NCBI GenBank assembly: GCA_965205995.1
Contig: OZ242200.1
Coordinates: forward strand, 3,658,001-3,722,000
Direction: 5' to 3'
Source: MPNO01 sp965205995
Lineage (GTDB): Bacteria > Pseudomonadota > Alphaproteobacteria > MPNO01
DNA: 64,000 bases
The notes below the pieces were generated by a model. The model did not search any database. It worked only from the letters and a program-made list of their open reading frames with translations, and was not told where the DNA came from. Below, one piece after another: positions 7,921-17,905 of the stretch; position 1 is the stretch's first letter, and each line of letters starts with the position of its first letter. A program made the position numbers and the translations under genes.

Positions 7921-8670
7921 TCAGCTCCGGAAAACGACGCCCGCGAGCCATCCGGCGGCGACCGCGATGACGATCGCAACCACGCCGTACAGGGTCGATT
8001 CCTGATGCGCGAGATTGAACACGCTCTCCTCCAGCCCGACCTTTTTGACGACCAGCGTGGACTCCTTTTGCGCGACCAGCTTACCACGGTCGAAGAGAAA
8101 GACGTGCACGCCGTAGGGGCCGGTGGGCACAATGGCCGGGAAGATGGCGGTGGTGCGGAACAAGCGCTCGCCCTGCACCGAGACCCCGCGCGGGTGGTAG
8201 CCGTAAAGCCCTTGCCGGCTCCTGTTGCGCATCAGCCCGTCGCGGAACGGCGCCACCCGCACGGCCGGAAAGTCGGTGCTGCCGGCGAGGCTGGGCGTGC
8301 CCGCGGAAATTCCGTTGGCGGCGAGGGTCTCGGGCGCCGCGATCTTCTCGAGCGGCCGGGTCGAGGCGACGTGGTAATAGGCCGGAACCCCGCGGAAGAC
8401 GATGGAGTCGGCGTTGACCCAGACGCCGGCGACGCGCGCGCGGCGACGCACCACCACGTCGCGGAACGGCCCCCGCAGCACGACCACCACGTCGCCGCGC
8501 TCTTGCTTGGCGCCGAACAGCAGCAGCTCGGTGCCGGTGAACCCGGTGGTGATCGCGATCTCGTCGTCGGACAGATCGACCACCAGCTTCTCGGCCGGCG
8601 AGGCGGGCCCTGCCGGGAAGGCCCACAGCAGCGCGGCGAGCAACAACGCGGACAGGCGGGTCGCGCTCAT
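7921..8670 (-). CDS. TIGR02186-family membrane-anchored protein
   Basis: A 249-residue protein with a signal peptide (cleavage after about residue 26), a periplasmic domain beginning LVVDLSDDEIAITTGFTG, and a C-terminal membrane helix (LYGVVAIVIAVAAGWLAGVVF). This architecture is the alphaproteobacterial TIGR02186 family of unknown function, almost always next to a TauE/SafE permease. Its start overlaps the permease stop by 4 bp. A role as partner of that permease is inferred from context only. Confidence 0.85.
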   Translation of the reverse strand: MSATRLSALLLAALLWAFPAGPASPAEKLVVDLSDDEIAITTGFTGTELLLFGAKQERGDVVVVLRGPFRDVVVRRRARVAGVWVNADSIVFRGVPAYYHVASTRPLEKIAAPETLAANGISAGTPSLAGSTDFPAVRVAPFRDGLMRNRSRQGLYGYHPRGVSVQGERLFRTTAIFPAIVPTGPYGVHVFLFDRGKLVAQKESTLVVKKVGLEESVFNLAHQESTLYGVVAIVIAVAAGWLAGVVFRS

Positions 8671-9590
8671 TCCTGCCCTCCCGGCACGCCGACCCCGAAC
8701 ATGTCATCCGGTGTCGCAACCAGCCCCCAGGCGACCCGCACGCACACCGCGAGCACGATCAGGCCGAGCAGGATCCTGAGTTGCTCGCCGCGCAGCCTGG
8801 AGGACACCCGGGCGCCGATCTGGGCGCCGATGACGCCGCCGGTCAACAGGAACAGAGCGAGGATGATGTCGACCGTCTGGTTGTTGATCGCCTGCAGCAA
8901 TGTGACATTGGCGGTGACGAACACGATCTGGAACAGCGACGTCCCGACCACGATCGAGGTCGGCATGCCGAGCAGATAGATCATCGCCGGCACCATCACG
9001 AACCCGCCGCCCACGCCCATGATGGCGGCGAGCACGCCGACCAGGAGGCCGATCGTGAACGGCAGCAGCGCGCTGATATAGAGCTTGGAGGCGCGGAATC
9101 GCATCTTCAGCGGCAGGCCGTGCACCCAGTAATGATGGTGGAGCTTCCTGCGCGGCGCCGCCGGGTTGCGCTGGCGCTGCCAGGCGCGGACGCTCTCGAA
9201 CACCATCAGCGCGCCGACGATGCCGAGAAACACCACATAGGAGACCGAGATCACGAAATCGATCTGGCCGATCCCGCGCAGCGCGGTGAACAGCCAGACG
9301 CCGAGGCTCGACCCGACGAAACCGCCGGCGAGCAGCACCAGCCCCATCTTGATATCGACATTGCGGCGCCGCCAATGGGCGAGCGCGCCGGAGACCGAGG
9401 CGGCGACGACCTGGTTGGCCTCGGTCGCCACCGCCACCGCGGGCGGGATGCCGATGAAGATCAGCAGCGGCGTCATCAGGAACCCGCCGCCGACCCCGAA
9501 CAGCCCCGACAGGAAGCCGACGCCGCCACCGAGACCCAGAAGCACCAGGACGTTGACCGATATTTCCGCGATCGGCAGGTAGATTTGCAT
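8667..9590 (-). CDS. TauE/SafE-family sulfite/sulfonate exporter-like permease
   Basis: A 307-residue polytopic membrane protein with about eight hydrophobic segments in two halves. Each half carries the glycine-rich family motif (FLSGLFGVGGGFLMTPLL near residue 30 and AAIMGVGGGFVMVPAMI near 190). TauE/SafE proteins export small anions such as sulfite, sulfoacetate or related acids. The substrate cannot be read here. A histidine-rich cytosolic loop (LHHHYWVH) is notable. First gene of the operon with TIGR02186 and usp. Confidence 0.88.
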   Translation of the reverse strand: MQIYLPIAEISVNVLVLLGLGGGVGFLSGLFGVGGGFLMTPLLIFIGIPPAVAVATEANQVVAASVSGALAHWRRRNVDIKMGLVLLAGGFVGSSLGVWLFTALRGIGQIDFVISVSYVVFLGIVGALMVFESVRAWQRQRNPAAPRRKLHHHYWVHGLPLKMRFRASKLYISALLPFTIGLLVGVLAAIMGVGGGFVMVPAMIYLLGMPTSIVVGTSLFQIVFVTANVTLLQAINNQTVDIILALFLLTGGVIGAQIGARVSSRLRGEQLRILLGLIVLAVCVRVAWGLVATPDDMFGVGVPGGQE

Positions 9591-9613
9591 CGTCCGGTCT
9601 CAGCCTGCCCGGC

Positions 9614-10612
9614 CTACCGGGCGGCCAGGCCGACGATCTCGTGGACCTCATCGACCACCGGGTCGGCGATTTCGGCGGCCCGTTCCGCGCCGGCGGCGAG
9701 CACCGAATCGACATAGCCGGGATCGGCCATCAGCCGCCGCAGCTCGGCCGCGATCGGCGACAGCACGGCGATGGCGAGCTCGCTCAGCGCGGGTTTGAAG
9801 GCGGCGAAGCCCTGCCCGCCATATTCCGCGAGAACGTCACCGGCGCTGCGGTCGGCGAGCGCCGCGAAAATGCCGACCAGATTGGCCGCCTCGGCGCGCC
9901 CGGCGAGCCCATCCGGCGAGTCGGGCAGCGGCTCGGCATCGGTTCGCGCGCGGCGGATCTTGTGCGCGATCGTGTCCGCGTCGTCGATAAGATTGATGCG
10001 CGAGGCGTCCGAGCCGTCGGACTTGCTCATCTTCGAGCCGCCGTCGCGCAGGCTCATCACCCGGGCCGCCTCGCCGAAGATCAGCGGCTCGATGAGCGGG
10101 AAGAACTCGGTGCCGAAATCGCGGTTGAACTTCTGCGCGATGTCGCGGGTGAGCTCCAGATGCTGCTTCTGGTCCTCGCCGACAGGCACATGGGTCGCCT
10201 TGTAGGCGAGGATGTCGGCGGCCATCAGGCTGGGATAGACGTAGAGCCCGACGCTCGCGTTCTCGCGCTGCTTGCCCGCCTTCTCCTTGAACTGGGTCAT
10301 CCGGTTGAGCCAGCCGAGCCGCGCGACGCAGTTGAAGATCCAGGCCAGCCTGGCATGGGCGGCAACGCGGCTCTGGTTGAAGATGACGCTGCGCTCGGGA
10401 TCGATGCCGGCGGCCATGAAGGTCGCCGCGCATTCGCGAATATTCCGCGTGAGCTCGGCAGGATCCTGCCAGACGGTTATCGCGTGCAAATCGACCACGC
10501 AGTAGATGCAGTCGTTGTCGTCCTGCAGGCGGACGAAGTTGCGGATGGCGCCGAGGTAATTGCCGAGATGCAGGTTGCCGGTCGGCTGGACACCCGAAAA
10601 GATTCGCTTCAA
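9614..10612 (-). CDS. trpS: Tryptophan--tRNA ligase
   Basis: A 332-residue class I aminoacyl-tRNA synthetase. The N-terminus FSGVQPTGNLHLGNYLGA holds the HIGH-type motif (HLGN). The Trp-specific region AADILAYKATHVPVGEDQKQH follows, and the catalytic loop is SKMSKSDGSD. The size is typical of bacterial TrpRS. murJ lies immediately upstream on the same strand, a common alphaproteobacterial arrangement. Confidence 0.97.
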   Translation of the reverse strand: MKRIFSGVQPTGNLHLGNYLGAIRNFVRLQDDNDCIYCVVDLHAITVWQDPAELTRNIRECAATFMAAGIDPERSVIFNQSRVAAHARLAWIFNCVARLGWLNRMTQFKEKAGKQRENASVGLYVYPSLMAADILAYKATHVPVGEDQKQHLELTRDIAQKFNRDFGTEFFPLIEPLIFGEAARVMSLRDGGSKMSKSDGSDASRINLIDDADTIAHKIRRARTDAEPLPDSPDGLAGRAEAANLVGIFAALADRSAGDVLAEYGGQGFAAFKPALSELAIAVLSPIAAELRRLMADPGYVDSVLAAGAERAAEIADPVVDEVHEIVGLAAR

Positions 10613-10675
10613 GGCCGGAACTCCACACCTTCATGCGGCGGGGAAGGCGGGTTATCCCCTCATCGCCGGGAAGGG

Positions 10676-12226
10676 TCAAGCCCTGCGCCGGGCGAGGATT
10701 CCGCGGATCTCCGCGATCTCCACGGCGCCGAGGGCAAATGCGGCGGCGGCATAGACCAGCTTGCCGGCGCCGATCAGAAGAACCAGCGCGAGCGCCCTTT
10801 GCAGAACGGTCCCGGCGAATAGCGGCGCCAGCGCCTCGAGGCCGGCCAACAGCACCGCGGTCATGACGACGGTCGCGAGGGCAATCCGCGGCAGCCGCCT
10901 CCGCAGCCGGCTGTCCATCCCGAACTGGCCGCGGCGGCGCAGGACGAATGCCAGCAGGAAGGCGTTGAGCCAGGAGGCGGCCGATGTCGCGAGCGCGAGC
11001 CCGACATGCTGGAGGGGAACCAGCAGGGCGGCGCTCAGGGCGATATTGGCGGCGACGGAGACCAGGGCGATCTTGACCGGGGTCGTCACATCCTCGCGCG
11101 CGAAGAAGCCGGGGGCCAGCACCTTGACCAGGACGAAAGCCGGCAGCCCGAGGGCGAAGGCGGCGAGCGCCGAAGCCGTCGCCGCGGTCGCGTCGGCATC
11201 GAAAGCGCCGCGCTCGAACAGGACGGCGACGATCGGCCCGGGCATCACGATCAGCGCCGCCGCCGCCGGCAGCGTAAGCAACAGGGAGAACTCCAGCGCC
11301 CGGTTGAAGCTCGCCTGGCCGCCGGCCTCGTCGCCCTCGCGGAGCTGGCGCGACAATAGCGGCAGCAGCGCCGTGCCGACCGCGATGCCGATGACGCCGA
11401 GAGGGAGCTGGTAGATCCGGTCGGCGTAATAGAGATAGGAGATCGCGCCGGTCGGCAGGAGCGAGGCGAGGATCACCCCGATCACCAAATTTATCTGCTG
11501 CACCCCGGCGCCGATGGCGCCCGGCAGGATCTTGGCCATGAGCCGCTTCACCGGGGGCGTCAGGCGCGGCCGCGGAAGGCGGAAAACCACGCCGGCGCGG
11601 CGGCACGCCTCGATCAGCCAAAGGAACTGGATGACGCCGGCCGCGAACACGCCCCAGGCGAGCGCATGGCCCGGCGTGTCCAGCATCGGCGCGAGCCCGA
11701 TCAGGCAGAGGATCAGGCTGAGATTGAGCAGGATGGGCGCCGCCGCCGCCGCCGCGAACCGGTCGAGCGCGTTGAGCACGCCGCCCAGCTGCGAAACCAG
11801 CGAGACGAACAACAGATAGGGAAAGGCGATCCGGGCGAGTTCGACGGCGAGGTCGAATTTATCCGGATCGGCGGCGAAACCCGGCGCGAAGAGATACATC
11901 GCCCACGGCATGGCGATCTGCATCGCGGTGCAGAAGACCAGCAGAACCACGACGAGCACCGAAAGCACGCGCTCGCAGAAATGCCTGGCGGCGTCGGCGC
12001 CGTCTTCGGTCAGGATGCGCGTGAAATGGGGAATGAAGGCGGCCGCAAACGCCCCTTCGGCGAACAGCCGCCGGAAGAAATTGGGCAGCTTGAACGCAAC
12101 GAAGAACGCATCCGCCACCGGCCCCGCGCCGAGCAGCGCGGCAATCAGGATGTCGCGGACGAAGCCGAGAACGCGGCTGGCCAGGGTGTAGCCGCCGATT
12201 GTGGCGATCGCGCTCAGCAGTCTCAT
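10676..12226 (-). CDS. murJ: Lipid II flippase MurJ (MviN)
   Basis: A 516-residue polytopic membrane protein with about 14 hydrophobic helices, in the MOP exporter superfamily. Family features include an N-terminal block SRVLGFVRDILIAALLGAG with conserved Arg residues, and FFRRLFAEGAFAAAFIPHF. MurJ flips lipid-linked peptidoglycan precursor across the inner membrane. It lies between glnD (upstream, 37 bp) and trpS on the same strand. Confidence 0.95.
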   Translation of the reverse strand: MRLLSAIATIGGYTLASRVLGFVRDILIAALLGAGPVADAFFVAFKLPNFFRRLFAEGAFAAAFIPHFTRILTEDGADAARHFCERVLSVLVVVLLVFCTAMQIAMPWAMYLFAPGFAADPDKFDLAVELARIAFPYLLFVSLVSQLGGVLNALDRFAAAAAAPILLNLSLILCLIGLAPMLDTPGHALAWGVFAAGVIQFLWLIEACRRAGVVFRLPRPRLTPPVKRLMAKILPGAIGAGVQQINLVIGVILASLLPTGAISYLYYADRIYQLPLGVIGIAVGTALLPLLSRQLREGDEAGGQASFNRALEFSLLLTLPAAAALIVMPGPIVAVLFERGAFDADATAATASALAAFALGLPAFVLVKVLAPGFFAREDVTTPVKIALVSVAANIALSAALLVPLQHVGLALATSAASWLNAFLLAFVLRRRGQFGMDSRLRRRLPRIALATVVMTAVLLAGLEALAPLFAGTVLQRALALVLLIGAGKLVYAAAAFALGAVEIAEIRGILARRRA

Positions 12227-12263
12227 GCGGTGTCCCGGCGTGCCGCGCGCAACGGGCGCAGGA

Positions 12264-15062
12264 TCAGGGTCCGGCCGGCGCGGCGGCCTCTTGCCTGGCC
12301 GGGCCGGCGGTCTCTCCGGCGACGGCGGCGATGGAGGACAGCGCTTCGAGCAACGCCTTGCGGATCCTTTCGAGCTTGACCTCGTGGGTGACCTTCAGCC
12401 CGAAAACATCCTTGATATAGAACACGTCGACGGCGGATTCGCCGTAGGTGGCGATCTGGGCGCTGCCGATCTGGACCTCCTCGCCGCTCAGCGCGCGGGT
12501 CAGGGCGTAGAGCAGGCCGGGCCGGTCGCGGCCGTTGACCTCGACGACCGTATGGGTCGCGCTCGCGGTGTTGTCGATGATCACCCGCGGCTCGACGGTG
12601 AACACGTTGTCGCGCTTTTCTCCCTGCTTGCGGATCATCTCCTCGAGCTCGCGCATCGGCCGCATCCGGCCGGTGATCGCATGCTCGATATTGGCCTCCA
12701 GCCGGGCGAGCCGGTCGCGGCTCCCGATCGGCTGGTCGCGGCCGTCCTGGACCCAGAAGGTGTCGAGCGCCATGCCGTCGGTCATGGTGAAGATCTTGGC
12801 GTCGACGATATTCGCGCCGGAGACCGCGATGGCGCCGGCGATATGGGAGAACAGGCCGGAATGGTCGGGGGCGTAGACCGTCACCTCGGTCGCCTCGCGG
12901 TAACGATCGATCCGGGTGTCGATGGAAAGCGGCGTTGCCGATCGCGTCACCGCGCGCACCAGCCGCGCATGGCGGGCCAGCGCTTCGGTCGGGTGGGACA
13001 GCCAGTAAGCGGGGTAGCCGCTTTCCAGATGGGTTTCGATTTCCCGCGGCGCGAAATCGTCGAGCGCGGCCGCCAGGTTCTCCTTCGCCCGCTCGATCCG
13101 GTACCCGTGCCCCGCGGCCGCCATGCCGCCGGTCATCGCCTCCTCGGCCGCGTAGTAGAGATCGCGCAACAGCGCCGCCTTCCAGGCGGTCCACACGCCG
13201 GGGCCGACCGCGCGGATGTCGGCGACCGTCAGCACCAGCAGCAGTCGCAGCCGTTCCAGCGACCGCACCGTCTCGACGAAATCGCTGACCGTTTTGGGGT
13301 CGTTGACGTCGCGCCGGAACGCCGTGTTGCTCATCACCAGATGCTGACGCACCAGCCAGGCCGTGGTCTCGGTCTCCTCCGGCGTGAGCCCGACCCGGGG
13401 ACAGAGCCGGAGCGCGACCTGCTCGCCGATCTCGGAATGATCGCCGCCCCGCCCCTTGCCGATGTCGTGCAGCAGAACCGCCATGTAAAGCGCGCGGCGC
13501 GACTGCACCGTCTGCACCACCTCGGTCGCGATCGGCATTTCCTCGGCGAACGCCCCGTCCTCTATCCCTCTCAGGATCCCGATCGCCATGATCGTGTGCT
13601 CGTCGACCGTGAAGACGTGATACATGTCGTGCTGCATCTGGGCCACGACCCGGCCGAAATCGGGGATGAAGCGCCCGAACACGCCCGCCTCGTTGAGCTG
13701 CCGCAGGATCCGTTCGGGGTTCTTTGGCGACGTCAGCATGTCGAGGAACAGCCGGTTCGCCTCGGCATCCTCGCGCAGCCCGTCGACCAGCCGCAGGTTG
13801 CGCGTCATCGCGCGGAGCGCGCGCGGGTGGATATCGATACCCCGATCCTGCGAGGTATGGAACAGCCGCAGGATTTCGATCGGCCGCTCGACGAACCTGG
13901 CCCCGCGGGCGAGCGCGAGCCGTCCGCTTTCAATCGCCAGGCCGTCCGGCGCCCGCTGCAACAGGCCGAGCTTCGGCAAGGCGAAGCGCGAACGCCGGCT
14001 GTGCTCGATTTCGAGCGCCGCGCAGAAGATCCCGGTCAGATCGCCGACCTCCTTCACCGTCAGGTAATAGTGCTTCATGAAGCGTTCGACGCCGCGCGCC
14101 CCGGCATGGTCCTTGTAGCCGAGCAGGGCGCCGATCTCGGGCTGCCGGTCGAAGGTGATCCGGTCGTCGCCGCGCCCCGAGAGGTAATGGAGGCGGCAGC
14201 GTACGGTCGACAGGAAACGTTGCGCCTTGGCGAAACGGGCGGCTTCGCTCGCCCGCAGCACCCCGCGATCGACCAGATCCGACACCTCGCGCACGGGGTG
14301 AAGGTATTTGGCGATCCAGAACAGCGTGTGCAGGTCGCGCAACCCGCCCTTGCCGTCCTTGACGTTGGGTTCGAGCACATAGCGCGAGCCGCCCATCCGC
14401 CGGTGGCGTTCGTCGCGCTCGGCGAGCTTGGCCTCCACGAAGGCCCGTTCGGAGCCCTTCACGACCTCCTTGCGGAACCGCGTGCGAAGCTGGTCGAAGA
14501 GCGGCTTTTCGCCCCAGACGAAACGGGATTCGAGGATCGAGGTGCGGATCGTCAGGTCTTTCCTGGAAAGCCTTACGCATTCCTGGATCGTCCGCGTTGC
14601 ATGGCCGACCTTGAGACCGAGATCCCACAGCATGTAGAGCACGTATTCGATCACCTGCTCGTTGCGCGGGGTACTCTTGAAAGGCAGCACGAAGAGCAGG
14701 TCGATATCGGAGCAGGGCGCGAGCTCGCCGCGGCCGTAGCCGCCGACGGCGGCGATGCAGAGATGCTCGCCGGCGGTCGGGTTGGACGCGCGGTAGGCCC
14801 GGTTGGCGGCAAGGTCGTAGATGACGCGGATGAGCTGGTCCATGAGAAAGGACTGCTCTCGCAGGGTCCGCGGGCCGCCGCCGCGCACGGCCTCGAAACG
14901 CCGGCGGATCTCCGCCTTGCCGTCCTCCAGGCTGCGTTTGAGAATGTCGAGCGCATCGCGGCGCTGGACCCCGGCCGCCTTTCCGTCATCGAGCAGAATG
15001 TCGAGCTCGGCGTTGAGCGCGCCGCGGTCGATGATCGCCCGTTGTCGCAAAATCCGTGCCAT
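12264..15062 (-). CDS. glnD: Bifunctional uridylyltransferase/uridylyl-removing enzyme (PII regulator)
   Basis: A 932-residue protein of standard GlnD length. Domains in order: nucleotidyltransferase (GGYGRGELAPCSDIDLLF, residues about 108-125), GlnE/GlnD linker domain, HD phosphohydrolase (LLHDIGKGRGGDHSEIGE), then two C-terminal ACT domains (VYAPDHSGLFSHIAGAIA and VNGRDRPGLLYALTRAL). It uridylylates PII under nitrogen limitation and removes UMP when glutamine is high, setting glutamine synthetase activity and nitrogen transcription. All key motifs look intact. Confidence 0.97.
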   Translation of the reverse strand: MARILRQRAIIDRGALNAELDILLDDGKAAGVQRRDALDILKRSLEDGKAEIRRRFEAVRGGGPRTLREQSFLMDQLIRVIYDLAANRAYRASNPTAGEHLCIAAVGGYGRGELAPCSDIDLLFVLPFKSTPRNEQVIEYVLYMLWDLGLKVGHATRTIQECVRLSRKDLTIRTSILESRFVWGEKPLFDQLRTRFRKEVVKGSERAFVEAKLAERDERHRRMGGSRYVLEPNVKDGKGGLRDLHTLFWIAKYLHPVREVSDLVDRGVLRASEAARFAKAQRFLSTVRCRLHYLSGRGDDRITFDRQPEIGALLGYKDHAGARGVERFMKHYYLTVKEVGDLTGIFCAALEIEHSRRSRFALPKLGLLQRAPDGLAIESGRLALARGARFVERPIEILRLFHTSQDRGIDIHPRALRAMTRNLRLVDGLREDAEANRLFLDMLTSPKNPERILRQLNEAGVFGRFIPDFGRVVAQMQHDMYHVFTVDEHTIMAIGILRGIEDGAFAEEMPIATEVVQTVQSRRALYMAVLLHDIGKGRGGDHSEIGEQVALRLCPRVGLTPEETETTAWLVRQHLVMSNTAFRRDVNDPKTVSDFVETVRSLERLRLLLVLTVADIRAVGPGVWTAWKAALLRDLYYAAEEAMTGGMAAAGHGYRIERAKENLAAALDDFAPREIETHLESGYPAYWLSHPTEALARHARLVRAVTRSATPLSIDTRIDRYREATEVTVYAPDHSGLFSHIAGAIAVSGANIVDAKIFTMTDGMALDTFWVQDGRDQPIGSRDRLARLEANIEHAITGRMRPMRELEEMIRKQGEKRDNVFTVEPRVIIDNTASATHTVVEVNGRDRPGLLYALTRALSGEEVQIGSAQIATYGESAVDVFYIKDVFGLKVTHEVKLERIRKALLEALSSIAAVAGETAGPARQEAAAPAGP

Positions 15063-15119
15063 CGGCCGACTATAGCGCGTCCGCCGCCTTGCCGTATCGC
15101 GCGATTGGCGGGCGCGCGC

Positions 15120-17816
15120 TCACAGCATCGCCCGTATGCGATAGAGCAGATCGAGGGCTTCGCGCGGTGTGATCTCGTCCGGATTGACGGCGGCAACCGC
15201 CTCCTCGACCGCCGAAGGGGGCGCGGGCGGGAGCGCGGCGGAGAACAGCGGCAGGTCATCGGCGAGCCGGACGAGCGCGCCCGACTGCTCGCCCCGTTCG
15301 AGTGTCTCCAGCACCGCCTCGGCCCGCGCCAGGGCGCCCTCCGGCAGCCCGGCGAGCCGCGCCACATGGACACCGTAGGACCGGTTGGCGGCGCCCGGCA
15401 CCACCTCGTGCAGGAAGACGATCTCTCCTTGCCACTCCTTGACCCGCATGGTGACGCATTTGAGCGCCTCGAGACGGCCCTTGAGCGCGGTCAATTCGTG
15501 GAAATGGGTGGCGAACAACGCGCGTGTCCGGTTGAGATCGTGCAGGTGCTCGAGCGTCGCCCAGGCGATGGAAAGCCCGTCGAAGGTTGCGGTGCCGCGG
15601 CCGATCTCATCGAGGATGACCAGACCGCGCGGGCCTGCCTGGTTGAGGATCGCCGCGGTCTCGACCATCTCGACCATGAAGGTCGAGCGCCCGCGCGCGA
15701 GGTCGTCGGCCGCGCCGACGCGGGAGAACAGGCGGTCGACGACGCCGATCCGCGCCGCCTCGGCCGGCACGAAGGAGCCGATCTGCGCGAGGATGGCGAT
15801 CAACGCGTTCTGGCGCAGGAACGTCGATTTGCCCGCCATATTGGGACCGGTCACCAGCCACAGGCGCTGCCCGGGCCCGAGATCGCAGTCATTGGGGACG
15901 AAGGCGGCCTCGGCGTCGCGCTCGAGGAACGCCTCGACGACGGGGTGGCGGGCACCGGTGACGGCGAAGTCGAGGCTGTCGTCGACCACCGGGCGGACAT
16001 AGCGGCGCGCGACCGCCAGCTCGGCGAGCGCCGCGGTGACGTCGATCTCGGCGAGCGCGGACGCGGTCCGGGCGATCGTCTCGGCGCATGCGGTCACCCG
16101 GGCGGTCAGCGCCTCGAAGATCTCGATCTCGCGCGCCAGCGCCTTGTCGGACGCGGTGGCGAGTTTCTCTTCGAGCTCGCCGAGGGCGACGGTGGTATAG
16201 CGGCGCGCACTGGCCAGGGTCTGGCGGTGAATGAAGCCGTCATGGCCGGCGATGGCGGCTTCGTGGGTCGGTGTCACCTCGACGAAATAGCCGAGCACGT
16301 TGTTGTGACGGATCTTGAGCGAGGCGATGCCGGTCGCGTCGACATATCGTTTCTGGAGATCGGCTATGAGCCGCCGGCTGCCGTCGCGCAGCGCACGAAG
16401 TTCGTCCAATGCCGCGTCGTGGCCGGCCGCGACGAAGCCGCCATCGCGGGCGAATAGCGGCAGGTCGGGCCCCAGCGCCTCGTCGAGCGCCGCGATCGTA
16501 GCCTGGTGACCGGTGAGCGCGGCGGCGGCGGCGGCGAGATCCTCGGGAGCCGCGCCCGGCCCGCCGCCGAGCAGCGCGAACACGGTTTCGGCCCGCGACA
16601 GCGCATCGCCCACCGCGGCGAGATCGCGCGGCCCGCCCCGGCCCAGCACCAGGCGCGTCATCGCCCGCTGCAGATCGGGACAGGCGGCAAGCGCCTCGCG
16701 GCAGGCGGGGCGCAGCGCCGCGTCCATGGCGAAATGCTGCACCGCGTCCAGCCGGCGGGCGATCGCCTCGCTATCGGTCAGGGGCGCGCCGAGGCGCTCG
16801 GCGAGCGCGCGGGCGCCGGCGCCGGTGACGGTCAGATCGATGACCGCGAGCAGCGAGCCTTGGCGCTCGCCGGAGAGCGACCGCGCGATCTCGAGATTGC
16901 GCCTTGTGGCGGCATCGATTTCCATCGCCGCGCCCGGTCCCAGCCGGCGCGGCGGCTCGACCCGCGGCAGCCGGCCCTGCTGGGTCAGCGCGACATAGTC
17001 GAGCGCTGCCCCGCATGCGGCGATCTCGGCGCGCGAGAAGGCACCGAAGGCATCGAGCGAACGGACCCCGTAATGGGCTTCGAGCCGCCGCCGGCCGGAA
17101 ACGCTGTCGAAGCGCGCGCCCGGCAGCGGCGTGGGCAGGCCGTCCCAGCCGTCCAGCGCGGCGCCGATTTCCGGCCGCCCCGCCAACCGGTCGGGAAAGA
17201 TCAGCTCGCCCGGATCGACCCGCGCCATCGCCTCGGCGACCATGCCCGCATCGAGCGGCTGGACCTGGAAGGCGCCGGTCGAGATGTCGATCCAGGCGAA
17301 GCCCAGAACCCCTTCGGCCTCGGCGAGGGCGGCAAGGTAGTTGTGGCGCCGGGCCTCCAGCAGGGAATCCTCGGTCAGGGTGCCCGGGGTCACCACGCGG
17401 ACCACCGCGCGGGCGACCACGGCCTTGGCGCCGCGCTTGCGCGCCTCGGCGGGGTCTTCCGTCTGTTCGCAGACCGCCACCCGGAAGCCCTTGCGGATGA
17501 GGCGCTGCAGATAGGTGTCCGCGGCGTGGACCGGCACGCCGCACATCGGCACATCGGCATCCCGGTGGCGTCCACGGCGGGTCAGCGTGATATCGAGCGC
17601 CTTCGCCGCCGCCACCGCGTCGTCGAAGAACAGCTCGTAGAAATCGCCCATGCGGTAAAACAGGAGGCAGCCCGGATTGGCCTCCTTGACCGCGAGATAC
17701 TGCACCATCATCGGAGACGGGGTGCCGGCGCGCGCGGAACCGTTCCCGACGGCAGTTTCGCCTTCCGGACGCGGGCGCTTCTCTTCGCGCTCCCCGGCTG
17801 CGTCGGTCATGGTCAT
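15120..17816 (-). CDS. mutS: DNA mismatch repair protein MutS
   Basis: An 898-residue MutS. The mismatch-binding domain carries the Phe-x-Glu element in YRMGDFYELFFDDA. The C-terminal ATPase has Walker A TGPNMAGKSTFLRQ and Walker B LVILDEIGRGTATFDG, followed by ATHFHELTAL. It recognises mismatches as a dimer and recruits MutL. The start is ATG 17816 (or ATG 17810); the reading frame stays open further upstream, but that stretch runs into the divergent phoR and looks non-coding. Confidence 0.97.
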   Translation of the reverse strand: MTMTDAAGEREEKRPRPEGETAVGNGSARAGTPSPMMVQYLAVKEANPGCLLFYRMGDFYELFFDDAVAAAKALDITLTRRGRHRDADVPMCGVPVHAADTYLQRLIRKGFRVAVCEQTEDPAEARKRGAKAVVARAVVRVVTPGTLTEDSLLEARRHNYLAALAEAEGVLGFAWIDISTGAFQVQPLDAGMVAEAMARVDPGELIFPDRLAGRPEIGAALDGWDGLPTPLPGARFDSVSGRRRLEAHYGVRSLDAFGAFSRAEIAACGAALDYVALTQQGRLPRVEPPRRLGPGAAMEIDAATRRNLEIARSLSGERQGSLLAVIDLTVTGAGARALAERLGAPLTDSEAIARRLDAVQHFAMDAALRPACREALAACPDLQRAMTRLVLGRGGPRDLAAVGDALSRAETVFALLGGGPGAAPEDLAAAAAALTGHQATIAALDEALGPDLPLFARDGGFVAAGHDAALDELRALRDGSRRLIADLQKRYVDATGIASLKIRHNNVLGYFVEVTPTHEAAIAGHDGFIHRQTLASARRYTTVALGELEEKLATASDKALAREIEIFEALTARVTACAETIARTASALAEIDVTAALAELAVARRYVRPVVDDSLDFAVTGARHPVVEAFLERDAEAAFVPNDCDLGPGQRLWLVTGPNMAGKSTFLRQNALIAILAQIGSFVPAEAARIGVVDRLFSRVGAADDLARGRSTFMVEMVETAAILNQAGPRGLVILDEIGRGTATFDGLSIAWATLEHLHDLNRTRALFATHFHELTALKGRLEALKCVTMRVKEWQGEIVFLHEVVPGAANRSYGVHVARLAGLPEGALARAEAVLETLERGEQSGALVRLADDLPLFSAALPPAPPSAVEEAVAAVNPDEITPREALDLLYRIRAML

Positions 17817-17861
17817 CCGAAACCCTATCACGGCGCGCGCGCCGCCAACCAGACGCGCCGC

Positions 17862-17890
17862 TTGGCGATGGCGGCGGGAGCCGGTAGCAT
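17862..17890 (+). promoter_or_regulatory. Weak candidate sigma-70-type promoter for phoR
   Basis: TTGGCG (17862-17867), a 17-base spacer, then TAGCAT (17885-17890), each four of six to consensus. It lies in the 100-bp divergent gap between mutS and phoR. A start near 17897 would leave only a short leader for a GTG start at 17906. No Pho box was seen here. Confidence 0.3.
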
Positions 17891-17905
17891 CGTCGCCGCG
17901 GTGAG

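Noticed and set aside
12201..16457. A 1418-codon open frame on the plus strand opposite glnD and mutS.
   Set aside because: It is antisense to two well-conserved genes. Its composition is that of a codon-position shadow in GC-rich DNA and it shows no domain pattern.
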